From: Streptomyces sp. NBC_00461 | Lineage (GTDB): Bacteria; Actinomycetota; Actinomycetes; Streptomycetales; Streptomycetaceae | Direction of reading: 5' to 3' | Length of the DNA: 64,000 nt | Assembly: GCF_036013935.1 (NCBI RefSeq) | Contig: NZ_CP107902.1 | Location: 372,001 to 436,000 of the forward strand | In this document: piece after piece, positions 34,519 through 43,684 of the stretch | Layout: each line of letters starts with the position of its first letter | Position numbering within the stretch: position 1 is the first letter of the stretch | Translations under genes and position numbers: made by a program | Notes under the pieces: model-generated | What the model was told of the DNA's origin: nothing | Databases searched by the model: none | The model's input: the letters and a program-made list of their open reading frames with translations, nothing else

Positions 34519-34587
34519 CGAGCTCGTGCATGGGTGGCGGTGAGGCGTCAAGCCCTTGATCGTTGATCATGGTGGCGTGGTGGCCTG

Positions 34588-34932
34588 GTGAGGAACACGA
34601 CTCGTGCAGCGGTCATCAGCAACCGGCGGATCACGGGCCTGACGGCCGATGTGATCGGTGAACTCGTCGCCGAAGTCGGCCCGTTGTGGCAAGAGCTTCA
34701 CCAGGCCAGGCTTGTCTCCCGGCCGCGGAAGCAGGCCGTGGGCGCCGGCGCGAAGCACCGGCTGGTGTTCATCGGCCGGCTCCTGGCCACCCTCGTCCAT
34801 CTCCGTCACGGGACAACTCATGACCTCGGGGTCGCCGTAGGCATCGGCGAGTTCCTCCAGGAAGAGCGGCGGCGCCAGGAGGAGAATGAAGTTGCAGGAG
34901 GTTCGGTGGACGTGCTGCCCTGCGTGCCCTGA
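34588..34932 (+). pseudogene. Transposase N-terminal fragment (HTH_Tnp_4-like)
   Basis: ITGLTADVIGELVAEVGPLW, then HRLVFIGRLLATLVHLRHGT and THDLGVAVGIGEF resemble the N-terminal helix-turn-helix region of IS5-type transposases with a DDE_Tnp_4 domain. The catalytic DDE part is absent; the frame ends in unrelated sequence just upstream of the DGPF gene. Confidence 0.55.
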
Positions 34933-34983
34933 TGCCACGGTGGCGGGGTGCGATGAGGCCGACGGGAGATACGATCGGGAGTC

Positions 34984-35367
34984 ATGACGCCGGAACCTCC
35001 AGGCGGGGAACGCGCCCTGCGGAGCAAGTTCATGTTGATCTTTCGTGGAGGCGCTGTCTCGCGGCACGACCTGTCGCCTTCGGAACTTCAGGCCCACGTC
35101 GAGAAGTGGTATCGCTGGTCCGATGAGCTGGCCCGACAGGGTCGGCGCAACACCGGGACCGCGCTCGACAACCCGGGCGCCGCGGTCCGGGGTCATGAAC
35201 GCGTGGTCACCGACGGCCCTTACGCGGAGTCGAAGGATCTGGTGACCGGCAGCATGATCATTGAGGCCGCCTCCCTGGAAGACGCCATCGACGTGGCGCG
35301 CGCATGCCCGACATACGAGTTCGGCGGCTCCGTCGAGGTGCGGCCGATCCAGGACCCTCGGATCTGA
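34984..35367 (+). CDS. YCII/DGPF-domain protein, partner of the ECF42 sigma factor
   Basis: A 127-residue protein with the DGPF signature: FMLIFRGGAV, YRWSDELARQG, VTDGPYAESKDLVTGSMIIE, ACPTYEFGGSVEVRPIQ. The ATG at 34984 gives an N-terminal extension; an internal ATG (FMLIF, about 20 codons later) is possible. Its stop is five bases before the sigma factor start, so they form an operon. DGPF proteins are the constant neighbours of ECF42 sigma factors (established), and are thought to belong to their output rather than act as anti-sigma factors. Confidence 0.88.
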   Translation: MTPEPPGGERALRSKFMLIFRGGAVSRHDLSPSELQAHVEKWYRWSDELARQGRRNTGTALDNPGAAVRGHERVVTDGPYAESKDLVTGSMIIEAASLEDAIDVARACPTYEFGGSVEVRPIQDPRI

Positions 35368-35372
35368 GGCTC

Positions 35373-36641
35373 GTGGACGAAGAGTCTGCCCCGGTGTCGT
35401 CTGCGGAGCTGGTCGAGAACCTGTTCCGGAAGGAGTACGCGCACCTGGTCAGCGCGCTGACCCGCGTCCTGGGTCCGTCCAACATCCCGCTCGCCGAGGA
35501 TGTCGTCCACGATGCGCTGGTCAGCGCCATGCACGCCTGGCGTTTCGGATTGCCGCAGGACCCGAAGGCGTGGCTCATCCGGGCCGCCCACAACCGGGCG
35601 ATCGACATCATCCGCCGCGAACAGCGCCACCGCTCGTTCCTGCCCGAACTGGCGACAATGACGTCGCTGACCAGCACGATCGAGGCGGCACTGGCTCCCG
35701 CCGCCGAGAGCGCCGGCCAGCTGGCGATGATGTTCGCGGTGTGCGACCCCAGTCTGAACCGCGAGACGCACGTGACCCTGATCCTGCGGTGGCTGTGTGG
35801 TCTGTCGCCCAAGGAGATCGGTCAGGCGTTCCTGGTCGACACCCAGACCATCGACCGACGGCTGCACCGGGGTCGCGGGCGGCTGCGTCAGCTGGGCCGG
35901 TTGCCCGACGTGGACAGCTTGCCTGACGTCGACAACCGGCGGGACTCCGTCCTGCGATCGCTCTATCTGCTGTTCAACGAGGGCTACCACGGCAGCAACC
36001 CGCACGACCCAGTACGTCCGTTCCTGTGCGAGGACGCGCTGCGTCTGACCGAGCTGCTGCTGGACGCCAAGGCGACGGCGCAACCGGACGTACACGCCCT
36101 GGCCGCCTTATTCTGCTTCGACGCCGCCCGCCTGCCGACGCGCCTGGATGAGCACGGTGTGTTCGTGCCCCTCGAGGACCAGGACCGGAGCCGCTGGGAC
36201 CGGGCGCGCATCCAGCGCGGTCTGATGCACCTGGCCCGTTCGGCCGCCGGGGATCACATGTCTCACTGGCATCTGGAGGCCGGCATCGCCTGCGAGCACG
36301 CGATTGCGCCCTCGATCCGGGAGACCGACTGGGACCGGATCGTCGGCTTCTATCAGGTGCTCGCCCAGCAGACGCGGAGCCCGGTCGTGGCGCTGAACCG
36401 CGGGCTGGCCGTGGCCGAGCGGGACGGCATCGATGCCGGCCGCCGTGAGCTGATCGCCTTGGCCGGGGAGCCGAAGCTGTCCCGGTATCCCTTCTACTGG
36501 GCGGCCCGGGCTGACCTGGAGCGGCGGGCCGGCTGCCACACCGCGGCCCGGGAGTACTACTCGCGCGCCATTGCGCTGTCCCGGAGCGCGGCCGAGCGCG
36601 TGTCCTTCGAGCGGCGGGTCGAAAGCCTGGAAATCTCCTAA
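35373..36641 (+). CDS. ECF42-type RNA polymerase sigma factor with C-terminal extension
   Basis: A 422-residue sigma factor. Sigma region 2 lies at about 10-80 (VENLFRKEYAHLVSALTRVL, AEDVVHDALVSAMHAWRF, DPKAWLIRAAHNRAIDIIRR), region 4 at about 125-180 (LILRWLCGLSPKEIGQAFLV, DTQTIDRRLHRGRGRLR), followed by a long helical, TPR-like extension of about 230 residues (YLLFNEGYHGS, LEAGIACEHA, ALNRGLAVAERDG, PFYWAARADLERRAG). This layout and the DGPF neighbour define ECF42. GTG 35373. The extension, not a separate anti-sigma factor, is thought to control activity. I do not find a clear self-promoter upstream, where a transposase fragment lies. Confidence 0.92.
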   Translation: MDEESAPVSSAELVENLFRKEYAHLVSALTRVLGPSNIPLAEDVVHDALVSAMHAWRFGLPQDPKAWLIRAAHNRAIDIIRREQRHRSFLPELATMTSLTSTIEAALAPAAESAGQLAMMFAVCDPSLNRETHVTLILRWLCGLSPKEIGQAFLVDTQTIDRRLHRGRGRLRQLGRLPDVDSLPDVDNRRDSVLRSLYLLFNEGYHGSNPHDPVRPFLCEDALRLTELLLDAKATAQPDVHALAALFCFDAARLPTRLDEHGVFVPLEDQDRSRWDRARIQRGLMHLARSAAGDHMSHWHLEAGIACEHAIAPSIRETDWDRIVGFYQVLAQQTRSPVVALNRGLAVAERDGIDAGRRELIALAGEPKLSRYPFYWAARADLERRAGCHTAAREYYSRAIALSRSAAERVSFERRVESLEIS

Positions 36642-36706
36642 GGGTTGTCCCGTAAATGATCTCCACTGAGACGGTGGTATGGACGCCCGTCGGGCGGGTC
36701 GTTCAC

Positions 36707-37477
36707 TCAGCCCGTGAGGACGAGGTTGTGTAGACGTGCGATGCCGAGCATCGCATGGTGCACACCGTCGCCCTTGAGGCGACAGTCACGCAGGATCTTC
36801 CAGCCCTTCATGCGGGCGAAGGCGTGCTCGACGCGGGCGCGGACTCGCTTGTGGGAGCGATTGTGTTCCTGCTTCAAATCGGGGAGTTCGACCTGGCCGT
36901 TCGCGCGGCGGTGCGGCATCACCAGGCCGGTGCCGGGATAGCCGCCGTCCGCGATGGTCGTCGTCTTGCCGACGGCGTCCTTTGCGCCAGATTCTTCCCA
37001 TGCCTTGCAGTCGTTGCGGTTGCCGGGCAGCGGTCGGCCGACCACGACGATGAGCCGGGTGTCGGCGTCGATGACGACCTGGTGGTTGGTGGAGTAGCGG
37101 TAGTTCTTCGACTGCTCGACCACCGTGTGGTCGCGGGTGGGCACCAGGGTGCCGTCCGCAATGAGCACGGTGTCCTTCGCGTATCGCTTGCGCGGCTGGA
37201 GCGCGAGCTTGGGCCCGAGGTGGTCGATGATCCGGTCGGCCGCGGACTTGGAGACGCCGAAGAGCGGGGCGAGCTGGCGCAGCGTCAAGTTCGTGCGCCA
37301 GTACGCTGCGACCAGCAGCACCCGGTCCTCCAACGGGAGGCCCCAAGGCCGTCCTCGCCGCGGCTCGTGCGCGACTTCGCGGCGTGCCACGCTCATCAAC
37401 TTGCCGAAGCAGCGCGGGCTCAGCCCGGTGAATGGGGCCATCCAGGACGGCTCCGACGCCGTGATCACACTAGCCAC
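36707..37477 (-). mobile_element. IS5-family transposase, apparently intact
   Basis: A 256-residue transposase. The N-terminal HTH_Tnp_4-like domain (FTGLSPRCFGKLMS, WGLPLEDRVLLVAAYWRTNL, LFGVSKSAADRIIDHL) is followed by a DDE core: first Asp in LIADGTLVPT, second in IADGGYPGTG, Glu in RARVEHAFARMKGWKILRD. Truncated relatives lie at 33286 and 54660, so this family has moved repeatedly here. I could not fix the terminal repeats; the element probably spans about 36640-37500. Confidence 0.87.
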
Positions 37478-37537
37478 GCCAAGATCATCTCATCTGAAAC
37501 CAACGTGACCGCTCGCGTATCGGGCCAGACTTGACGC

Positions 37538-37657
37538 ATGGAAACGAACGCCCCGTGGCCGTTGGCAGAAGCCTGGGACTGGATGGAGGAATGCGCGCGG
37601 TCCGCCGACGCCGCGGTGCGAGGAACCGACTCCTGGGTTCCTGATGGGGATATTTGA
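37538..37657 (+). CDS. Small open frame, 39 codons, unknown
   Basis: METNAPWPLAEAWDWMEECA then RSADAAVRGTDSWVPDGDI. Coding-like composition and an ATG 38 bases past the IS5 copy, but no recognised family. It may be the start of a gene cut by the Tn554-like remnant. The rest of 37478-37832 shows nothing else. Confidence 0.25.
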   Translation: METNAPWPLAEAWDWMEECARSADAAVRGTDSWVPDGDI

Positions 37658-37832
37658 ATCTCCCCACTCCCTGCTCGGGGTGTCCTCGGAGTTGCGCGGC
37701 TTGATTCCCCAGGCAGACTCGCTCTGACAGTCCAGGCGGCCACCGTCATGGTCGAGGTGTTCCTCGCCGGGTCCCGCCAGGATGAGCCGGTCACCGTCTC
37801 GGTCGGCTGTGCCGGCGGTCTCTAGCCACAAC

Positions 37833-38145
37833 CAACTGTTGTTGGGATTTCAGTGACTGTGAGGGGCCGACGCCGGCGGAGTGGGCGCACACGCACGGCA
37901 CGCAGATGGGACAGCCGGTGCTGCTGCGGGCCGATGGTTGGTCGGTGCCAGAGGTCAACGGGTTCTTCGCCTCAGCGCGGATGCGTAACGCGAGCGCGGG
38001 CACGCGGAGGAAGTACGCCTTTGCGGTAGCGGTCTGGCTGGGGTTCCTTGATGCGGCGGGCCGGGCTTGGCACGACGCCGGCGAAGAGGACGTCGCCGGG
38101 GTCAAGTTCTGGCGGATGACTGACGAGGCGAGAGTTTGTGCCTGA
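37833..38145 (+). pseudogene. Tn554-type transposon left end with tnpA fragment (copy 1)
   Basis: Begins with CAACTGTTGTTGGGATTTC and TCAGTGACTGTG, nearly identical to 41105-41133. After a deletion of about 140 bp it continues as tyrosine recombinase N-terminus: EWAHTHGTQMGQPVLLRADG, WSVPEVNGFFASARMRN, KYAFAVAVWLGFLDAAGRAW and VKFWRMTDEA. The catalytic domain is absent. It is directly repeated by the copy at 41105, and together they bracket the three-gene module 38270-40761. Confidence 0.75.
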
Positions 38146-38269
38146 CGCCCCTAGGTCAACGTCGACTCCGCCACCAAGTCGGACAGTACATCCCACGATC
38201 GTGTCCCACCGGGAACCCATCCATGCCACGCGCCGGCTCCGGCTACCTCCAGCCGGCGCAGCTCGACAG

Positions 38270-38866
38270 TCAGCGGGCGATTGAGATCGCGAAGGGTGTG
38301 AATCCGGTGGAACGGATGACGTGAGGTACGAACAGGATCGCGGCCTCTGTGGCGCGGGCGGTCTGGATCCCGCCGAGGTCGGTGATCCATTCCTTTTGCC
38401 AGCCGAGGTCGGTGAGCAGTTCGCGGACGCTCTGCTTGGCCTGCGCGTCCTCGCCGGAGAGGAACACGGTCGGTGTCTGGGCGAGCGTGTCCGGCGAGGT
38501 CATCACCGGGAAGAGCATGGTGTTGAGTGTCTTGACGACGCGCGTTTCGGGGAGCGCCTTCTGGAGCTGTTCGGCCAGGCTCGAGCCGGGGTAGATCAGA
38601 TCGGCGGGCAGTCCGTCCGGTCCGTCGGTGGTGGCGTTGGAGACGTCGACGAGGATCTTGTCCCGGAGTTCTTCGCGCAGAGCGGCGAGCCGGTCCAGCG
38701 AGCCGGTGCCCGGGGTGGCGTTGATGACGATCCGGGCAGTCCGGGCGGCGTCGGCGGCGGTGCCCGGCGTGCGGTCCGCCACTGTCACTTCGTGTCCTGC
38801 CCGGGCGAGGGCTGCGGCCAGGTTGCCGCCGACGCGGCCGTTTCCGAGAACTGCGATCTTGGTCAT
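38270..38866 (-). CDS. NAD(P)-binding F420-reductase-like oxidoreductase
   Basis: A 198-residue single-domain Rossmann protein: KIAVLGNGRVGGNLAAALAR, ADRTPGTAADAARTARIVIN, DKILVDVSNATTDGPDGLP, RVVKTLNTMLFPVMTSP and an LGWQKEWITDLGGIQTARA end. It resembles the F420-dependent NADP oxidoreductase family, which shifts hydride between NADP and a flavin-like cofactor or substrate. ATG 38866 was chosen; upstream frame overlaps the next gene. Last gene of a two-gene unit opposite a LysR regulator. Confidence 0.82.
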   Translation of the reverse strand: MTKIAVLGNGRVGGNLAAALARAGHEVTVADRTPGTAADAARTARIVINATPGTGSLDRLAALREELRDKILVDVSNATTDGPDGLPADLIYPGSSLAEQLQKALPETRVVKTLNTMLFPVMTSPDTLAQTPTVFLSGEDAQAKQSVRELLTDLGWQKEWITDLGGIQTARATEAAILFVPHVIRSTGFTPFAISIAR

Positions 38867-38909
38867 GATGATCTGGTCCTTCCGTGGGCGTGTGGGTTGT
38901 AGTGCGCGG

Positions 38910-39728
38910 TCAGCGCGAGAGCGTGGACACGGCCTCGGCGTGGACGCCCGGCGCGGCGGCCACAAAGCTCTGGCTCTGGGGGGTCCAGGGGCGGCCCTCG
39001 GCGTCGGAGATCCGTCCGCCGGCCTCGGTGACGAGCAGCGCTCCGGGAAGCAGGTCCGCGCGGGCGCCGGCGAACTGCCAGAAGGCGTCGATCCGGCCGG
39101 CGGCTACGTTCAGCAGGTGCAGGGTCGCGGGTACGGCGACGCGGACGACGAGCGCGTCGAAGAGCATCGCGGTGATCGAGGAGCCGACCCGCCGCACGAC
39201 CTTTTCGTCCTCGTCCGGCCGGGCCTGGCTGGTGGCCACGATGCTCAGGCCGAGGTCGGCGGTCTGGGAGACGTGCAGCGGCCGGCCGTCGAGGTGGGCG
39301 CCCGCGCCGGTGAGCGCGGTGTAGGTCTCGCCGGTCAACGGCAGGTGCACTGCGGTGAGCACCGGCTGATTCTCCCGCACGAGGGTGGCGGTCACCGCCC
39401 ACTCCGGCAGGGCGTGCAGGTGGTTGACGTTGCCCTCGGCCGGATCCACGACCCACCACTCGCCGGCCGGCAGCGCCCCGCCGTCCAGTTCGTCCTCCAC
39501 CCAGCCGGCCTGCGGACGCAGGCTCGTGAGACGGGGACGCAGGATGTCGAGAGCCGCGTCGTCGTTGACGGCCAGCGCGCGCATCAGCTCTTCGCGGCTC
39601 TGGTAGCGGACCACCTCGCCGAAGCGCTCGCGCAGCGCCGAACCCGCCTCACGCACGGCGATCGCGGTCTGGGCGAGCAGGTCGGCGTCGGAGGCGGCGA
39701 CGTCGGTGGTCTGAAGCGTTTCGGACAT
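38910..39728 (-). CDS. Inositol-monophosphatase-like protein with altered active site
   Basis: A 272-residue protein with the overall FIG/IMPase layout: an N-terminal helix pair, WVEDELDGG, a WWVVDPAEGNVNHLHALPEW segment, and LLPGALLVTEAGGRISDAEG near the end. In active IMPases the central motif is DPLDGTxNF and the late one is WDxAAG; here it reads DPAEGN and (R)ADLLPG, so the second metal Asp and the late Asp context are changed. It may have changed specificity or lost phosphatase activity. ATG 39728. First gene of a pair with the reductase, divergent from LysR. Confidence 0.72.
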   Translation of the reverse strand: MSETLQTTDVAASDADLLAQTAIAVREAGSALRERFGEVVRYQSREELMRALAVNDDAALDILRPRLTSLRPQAGWVEDELDGGALPAGEWWVVDPAEGNVNHLHALPEWAVTATLVRENQPVLTAVHLPLTGETYTALTGAGAHLDGRPLHVSQTADLGLSIVATSQARPDEDEKVVRRVGSSITAMLFDALVVRVAVPATLHLLNVAAGRIDAFWQFAGARADLLPGALLVTEAGGRISDAEGRPWTPQSQSFVAAAPGVHAEAVSTLSR

Positions 39729-39867
39729 GGCGGTATTCCCGTCTGAGGAGGGGTGCTGAGGCCGGTCGAGGGCCGAACTGCGCGTTACTTCTTGCGCTTT
39801 CGCCTCAACGGTAGGCAGCCCGGCGATTAACTTCAAATGCATGTCAGGCACGGTTAGAATTACTCAC

Positions 39868-40761
39868 ATGCAATTGGATTTGAACCTGCTCGCCGCGCTC
39901 GACGCGCTGCTGGAGGAGGGCAGTGTGGCCGGGGCGGCGGCGCGCCTGCACGTCACCGCCCCCGCGATGAGCCGGAGTCTGGGCCGGATCCGGCGCACGA
40001 CCGGGGATCAGATCCTCGTGCGCACCGGCCGCACGATGACCCCGACGCCGTATGCGATCGCCGTCCGGGAACAGGTGCACGAGCTGCTGCACCAGGTCCA
40101 GGGGGTGCTGGCACCGAGCCGTGAACTCGATCTGGCAACGCTCGAGCGCACGTTCACACTCCGCTGGCACGATTCCCTCGTCGCCTTGAGCGGCCCCGCA
40201 CTGCTCGCGGCCGTGCGCGGACAGGCGCCGGGCGTGCGACTGCGCTTCGTCGCGGAATCGAGCATCGACACCCCCGAATTGCGGCGCGGCGAGGTCGACC
40301 TGGAGGCGAACTCCAACCGCCCGAGCGCACCGGACATCCGTGCCGAGAACGTGGGCGAGACCCGCCTCGTCGTCGTCGCGAGGCAGGGGCACCCCCTCAC
40401 CCGCGTCAGGACCCTCACCGCACAGCAGTACGCCGACGCTGAACACGTCACCGTCTCGCGACGTGGAAACCTCACCAACGCCATCGACGACGCCCTCGCC
40501 CGGCTCGGCCTCACCCGCCGTGTGGTGGCGACCGCGCCCACGGAAGGGGCCGCTCTGGAGTTCGCGCGCGGCTCCGACATCCTGATCAGCGTCCCCGAAG
40601 CCACCACGCGGTCAGCGGTCGCCGACCTCGGCCTGGTCGTGCTCCCCCTCCCGCTCGAACTGCCGTCGGCACCGATATACCTGTCATGGCATCAGCGCTA
40701 CGACACCGATCACGCCCACGCCTGGCTCCGCGGACTGGCGCGAACCGCGCTGGCCCTGTGA
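39868..40761 (+). CDS. LysR-family transcriptional regulator
   Basis: A 297-residue LysR regulator: N-terminal winged helix (LDLNLLAALDALLEEGSVAG, RLHVTAPAMSRSLGRIRRTT) and a substrate-binding domain (about 90-297). ATG 39868 was preferred to an upstream start because the LTTR pattern begins there. It is divergent from the IMPase-like/reductase unit with 139 bp between starts, so it probably controls that unit and itself. The inducer is unknown. Confidence 0.92.
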   Translation: MQLDLNLLAALDALLEEGSVAGAAARLHVTAPAMSRSLGRIRRTTGDQILVRTGRTMTPTPYAIAVREQVHELLHQVQGVLAPSRELDLATLERTFTLRWHDSLVALSGPALLAAVRGQAPGVRLRFVAESSIDTPELRRGEVDLEANSNRPSAPDIRAENVGETRLVVVARQGHPLTRVRTLTAQQYADAEHVTVSRRGNLTNAIDDALARLGLTRRVVATAPTEGAALEFARGSDILISVPEATTRSAVADLGLVVLPLPLELPSAPIYLSWHQRYDTDHAHAWLRGLARTALAL

Positions 40762-41104
40762 GGAGCGTCGTAGTCGGCGCCGTGGCTGCGTCACTCATGC
40801 GTCCACGGTCCACGCGACCACCACGGCGATCTGCTTGAACGTCAGCAGCGGCTTGTCCGTGCGGGTGCTGGCCGTGGAGGCGGCTCACAATCGCGGCTCG
40901 CCGGTGTGCCGATCAATCTCACCGGGATTTCCTGTACCTCAACTACTTTCCAGGAGTCGGGCGTTCACTGGCACAGGACCCACCGCCCTCAAGCCATAAC
41001 AAGGGCGAGTTGGGCACCGCCGGGCTACGCGAGGACGGCCGTTGAACCGTGATCGATTAACGCCGGAAGCAACAACTCGGGATAGGCGAGAGAACTGACA
41101 AAGC
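40762..41104. other. Gene-free stretch with a possible C-terminal scrap
   Basis: The minus strand at 40795-40880 reads TDKPLLTFKQIAVVVAWTVDA then stop, which looks like a protein end, but a stop just upstream leaves only about 29 codons. Nothing else recognised. Confidence 0.4.
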
Positions 41105-41435
41105 AACTGTTGCTGGAATTTCAGTGACTGTGGGTGTCTGTATGTTCACTCGTTGATGATCGATGAACTTGAGGTGGAAGCCGGTCCGTTGGCGCGGTGG
41201 CAGGTGCATTGGTGCGACCCGCGGCGGGAGGTGCCGTGGTACGCGGCCGATCCGGTGCTGGCGGGCCTGCCGACGCTGGCGGAGTGGGCGCACGCGCACG
41301 GTACGCAGACGGGGCAGCCGGTCCTGCTGCGGACCGATGGTTGGTCGGTGCCGGAGGTCAACGGGTTCTTCGCCTCGGCGCGGATGCGCAACGCGAGCGC
41401 TGGCACGCGAAGGAAGTACGCCTTCGCGGTAGCCG
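41105..41435 (+). pseudogene. Tn554-type tnpA fragment (copy 2), N-terminus
   Basis: After the transposon end sequence (41105-41133), ATG 41153 or 41156 begins MIDELEVEAGPLARWQVHWC, DPRREVPWYAADPVLAGL, WAHAHGTQTGQPVLLRTDGW and NASAGTRRKYAFAVA. This is the N-terminal, SAM-like DNA-binding region of a tyrosine recombinase. At about 41435 it jumps into the C-terminal part of the second recombinase, so a deletion removed the catalytic part of tnpA and most of tnpB. Confidence 0.75.
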
Positions 41436-41963
41436 AACTACGCCTCGGGCTTCCCCGACGACCTCGCCTTCGAGGACTGGCTTGCCCGGCTGGACACCCT
41501 CGCCGACGCACACCAGCGCCTGCGTGAAGGCGAGCAGGTCAGCGGCCCAGCAGCCGAGACCTACCGGCACCGCGTCCAGGCCGCCACCCGCTTCGCCGGG
41601 AGAGTCCTGCGCACCAAGCGGCACGCCAACGCCATGCTCACCAACCCCGACCTGCAGATCTTCCCCGGCAAGGGCATGACCTGCGTCCTGGACCCGAAGC
41701 GAGCAGCCTGCCGCCTGCGGAGTGAGGAGGACGGCACCCGCCGCACCCCCGACCTCGACGACTGCCGCCCGAACTGCGTCAACATCGCGCGGACCGATCG
41801 CGACATCGAACACGTCCACGTCCAGATCGAGCAGCTACGACCGCTCGTCGACGACCCGCTGGCGCCCGCCTTCCGGCACGCCCGCGAACAGCACGAACTC
41901 GACCGCCTGGAACGCATCGTCACCGCCCACGACGCGACCGGAGAACCCCACGATGGCCACTGA
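41436..41963 (+). pseudogene. Tn554-type tnpB, C-terminal part only
   Basis: In frame from 41436: NYASGFPDDLAFEDWLARLD, TYRHRVQAATRFAGRVLRTK, NPDLQIFPGKGMTCVLDPKR and PDLDDCRPNCVNIARTDRDI. The Cys-containing tail is typical of the larger recombinase of TnpABC-type transposons. The catalytic Arg-His-Arg-Tyr core is missing. Its stop overlaps the start of the small third gene (41953). Confidence 0.7.
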
Positions 41964-42360
41964 CCACGACGACGAACGCGACGCCATCACCGCAGCGATC
42001 CAATGACTCCTCGACGGCCGCCCAACCCGGTCCGCCGGGGCGCTCACCACGCTGCAACTCGCCGCCGAGGCAGGCGTCAAGCGCTGGGTCCTCACGCACA
42101 AGCACGTCGACCTGAAGGAAGAATTCGTCCGCCGGAAGTCCGAGGCGAACGGCATTCCGCCCGCGTTCCAGCATCTGCACGCCCGCGCAGTAGATGCCGA
42201 AGCCGCCGCCCAGGCCCTGCGGGAGGACAACGACCGGCTTCGCGAGCGCGTCGCCGTCTATGCCCAGGTCATCCACGAACTCCGCACCGAGCTGGACCGG
42301 CGCACCGACAACAGCCCCCAGCGCAGCCCCCTCCGGAGCCTCCCTGCCAGCAGCCCCTGA
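41953..42360 (+). pseudogene. Tn554-type tnpC/DUF6262-like gene with in-frame stop
   Basis: ATG 41953 reads MATDHDDERDAITAAIQ, then TGA at 42004-42006, and the same frame continues LLDGRPTRSAGALTTLQLAA, EAGVKRWVLTHKHVDLKEEF and a coiled-coil AAAQALREDNDRLRERVAVY to the stop at 42358. The stop replaces one codon (perhaps an Arg CGA) with no frame change. The protein type is the small DNA-binding/coiled-coil third component of these transposons. Confidence 0.7.
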
Positions 42361-42503
42361 TGCGCGAGGCGGTCGCGGCATGCCTAGGACGTCAAAGGGA
42401 CTGGTGACCTGCGACGTCCCCGCCAGGGTCGTCGGCGAGTACGACGGACGCGGTGATCCGCCGAGCAACCGCGCGGTCCGGCCAGGGACTGAGAGTCCGG
42501 TGT

Positions 42504-43259
42504 CTATACCTTGCTCGCGACCACCATGTAGTTCTCGGCCTCAAGATCGAACGTGCTCAGTTCCGTTTGGAGTCCGACCCGGCGCAGCTCGACTTCGAGT
42601 TCCTCGTACCGGTAGGGCCAGCAGGACAGCAGTTCCGAGCGGACAAGAACCAACCCGGTCGCATCAACTTGCGCGATCGCAATTTCGATGTGGTGCTCCT
42701 CATCCCAATGCGGCGCAATCTCCCAGCGGTAGACCACGACGGCATCGTGACCGTTCCGGCGGACGAGTCGGTCACTGATCTCCAGCCGGGAACCTCTGGC
42801 CCTCACGAGTTCCCAAGTGCGGGATGTGAGTACCAAGCGCCCGCCGGGGCGCAGAAGCCGTGACATCGACTCCAGAGCAGCACCCCTGCCTGTCGCGCCC
42901 GCGGCATGGTGAAGCGAGTTGCCAACGCAGAACACCATGTCGAACGTGTTGTCCTGGAAATGGTCGGGCAACTCTTCCCAGTTCGCCCGTACGGCCCGGA
43001 CGGATGCCCCGAACTCCTCAGACAGCTCGGCAGTCCGACGAACCATCGCCTCGCTGGCGTCAGTTGCGACAACCTGCATGCCACGACCGGCGAGGCCAAC
43101 CGCCAACTGTCCGGTTCCGCACGAACAGTCGAGGACGTGAGCGTTCGACGGCAGGAGATTGAGGACGTCGTCGAACGACGCAGCGAACTCGGCTGGAGGC
43201 AACTTTGCATCCGAGATGAGCCATGCGTACACCTCGGCAAGCACGTCATAGCCTGTCAC
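42504..43259 (-). CDS. Class I SAM-dependent methyltransferase
   Basis: A 251-residue enzyme with motif I VLDCSCGTGQLAVGLAGRG, the acidic residue of motif II (VVATDASEAM), motif III-like region (NTFDMVFCVGNSLHHAAG) and post-motif LLRPGGRLVLTSRTWE. The C-terminal half is a beta-rich substrate domain (YRWEIAPHWDEEHHIEIAIA). GTG 43259 was chosen because GGAGG lies eight bases before it. Similar proteins act on small molecules, sometimes glycine; the substrate here is unknown. The 143 bases between it and the transposon remnant hold no gene. Confidence 0.85.
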   Translation of the reverse strand: MTGYDVLAEVYAWLISDAKLPPAEFAASFDDVLNLLPSNAHVLDCSCGTGQLAVGLAGRGMQVVATDASEAMVRRTAELSEEFGASVRAVRANWEELPDHFQDNTFDMVFCVGNSLHHAAGATGRGAALESMSRLLRPGGRLVLTSRTWELVRARGSRLEISDRLVRRNGHDAVVVYRWEIAPHWDEEHHIEIAIAQVDATGLVLVRSELLSCWPYRYEELEVELRRVGLQTELSTFDLEAENYMVVASKV

Positions 43260-43385
43260 AACCACTACCTCCGTCACGCGGCAGACTCACGGTAGGACGT
43301 CAGTCCATCAGCGGAGCAAGCCGGGTACCAATGGTTTTCGCAAGGATGACTCTGACGGTGTTTGCAGAGCTGAAGGGACGGAGCC

Positions 43386-43684
43386 GTGAGCGAGCAGGCT
43401 GGGCAGTGGCACTTCCTCACCAACCACGCCCGCGTACTGGTCGCCATCGCACGCGACCCTGCCACCCGGCTCCGCGACATCGCCGCGGTCTGCCGCATCA
43501 CCGAACGCACGGCGCTGAGCATCGTCACCGACCTCGAACAGGCCGGCTACATGCGCCGCGAGCGCGAAGGACGGCGCACGGCTACATCCTCTGCCTGGAC
43601 GGCACCCTCCGTCATCCAGCAGAGGCAGACGTGCCCGTCCGGGAACTACTGGAAGTGTTCACCTCACACGAGAGCCCGCACTGA
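43386..43684 (+). pseudogene. Small winged-helix (MarR/ArsR-like) regulator with frameshift
   Basis: GTG 43386 reads QWHFLTNHARVLVAIARDPA, RLRDIAAVCRITERTALSIV and EQAGYMRREREGRR, a winged-helix fold; then near 43577 the frame changes and the expected end follows in another frame (YILCLDGTLRHPAEADVPVR, ELLEVFTSHESPH). Intact relatives are about 100-110 residues in one frame. It is divergent from the methyltransferase gene and may once have regulated it. Confidence 0.65.
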
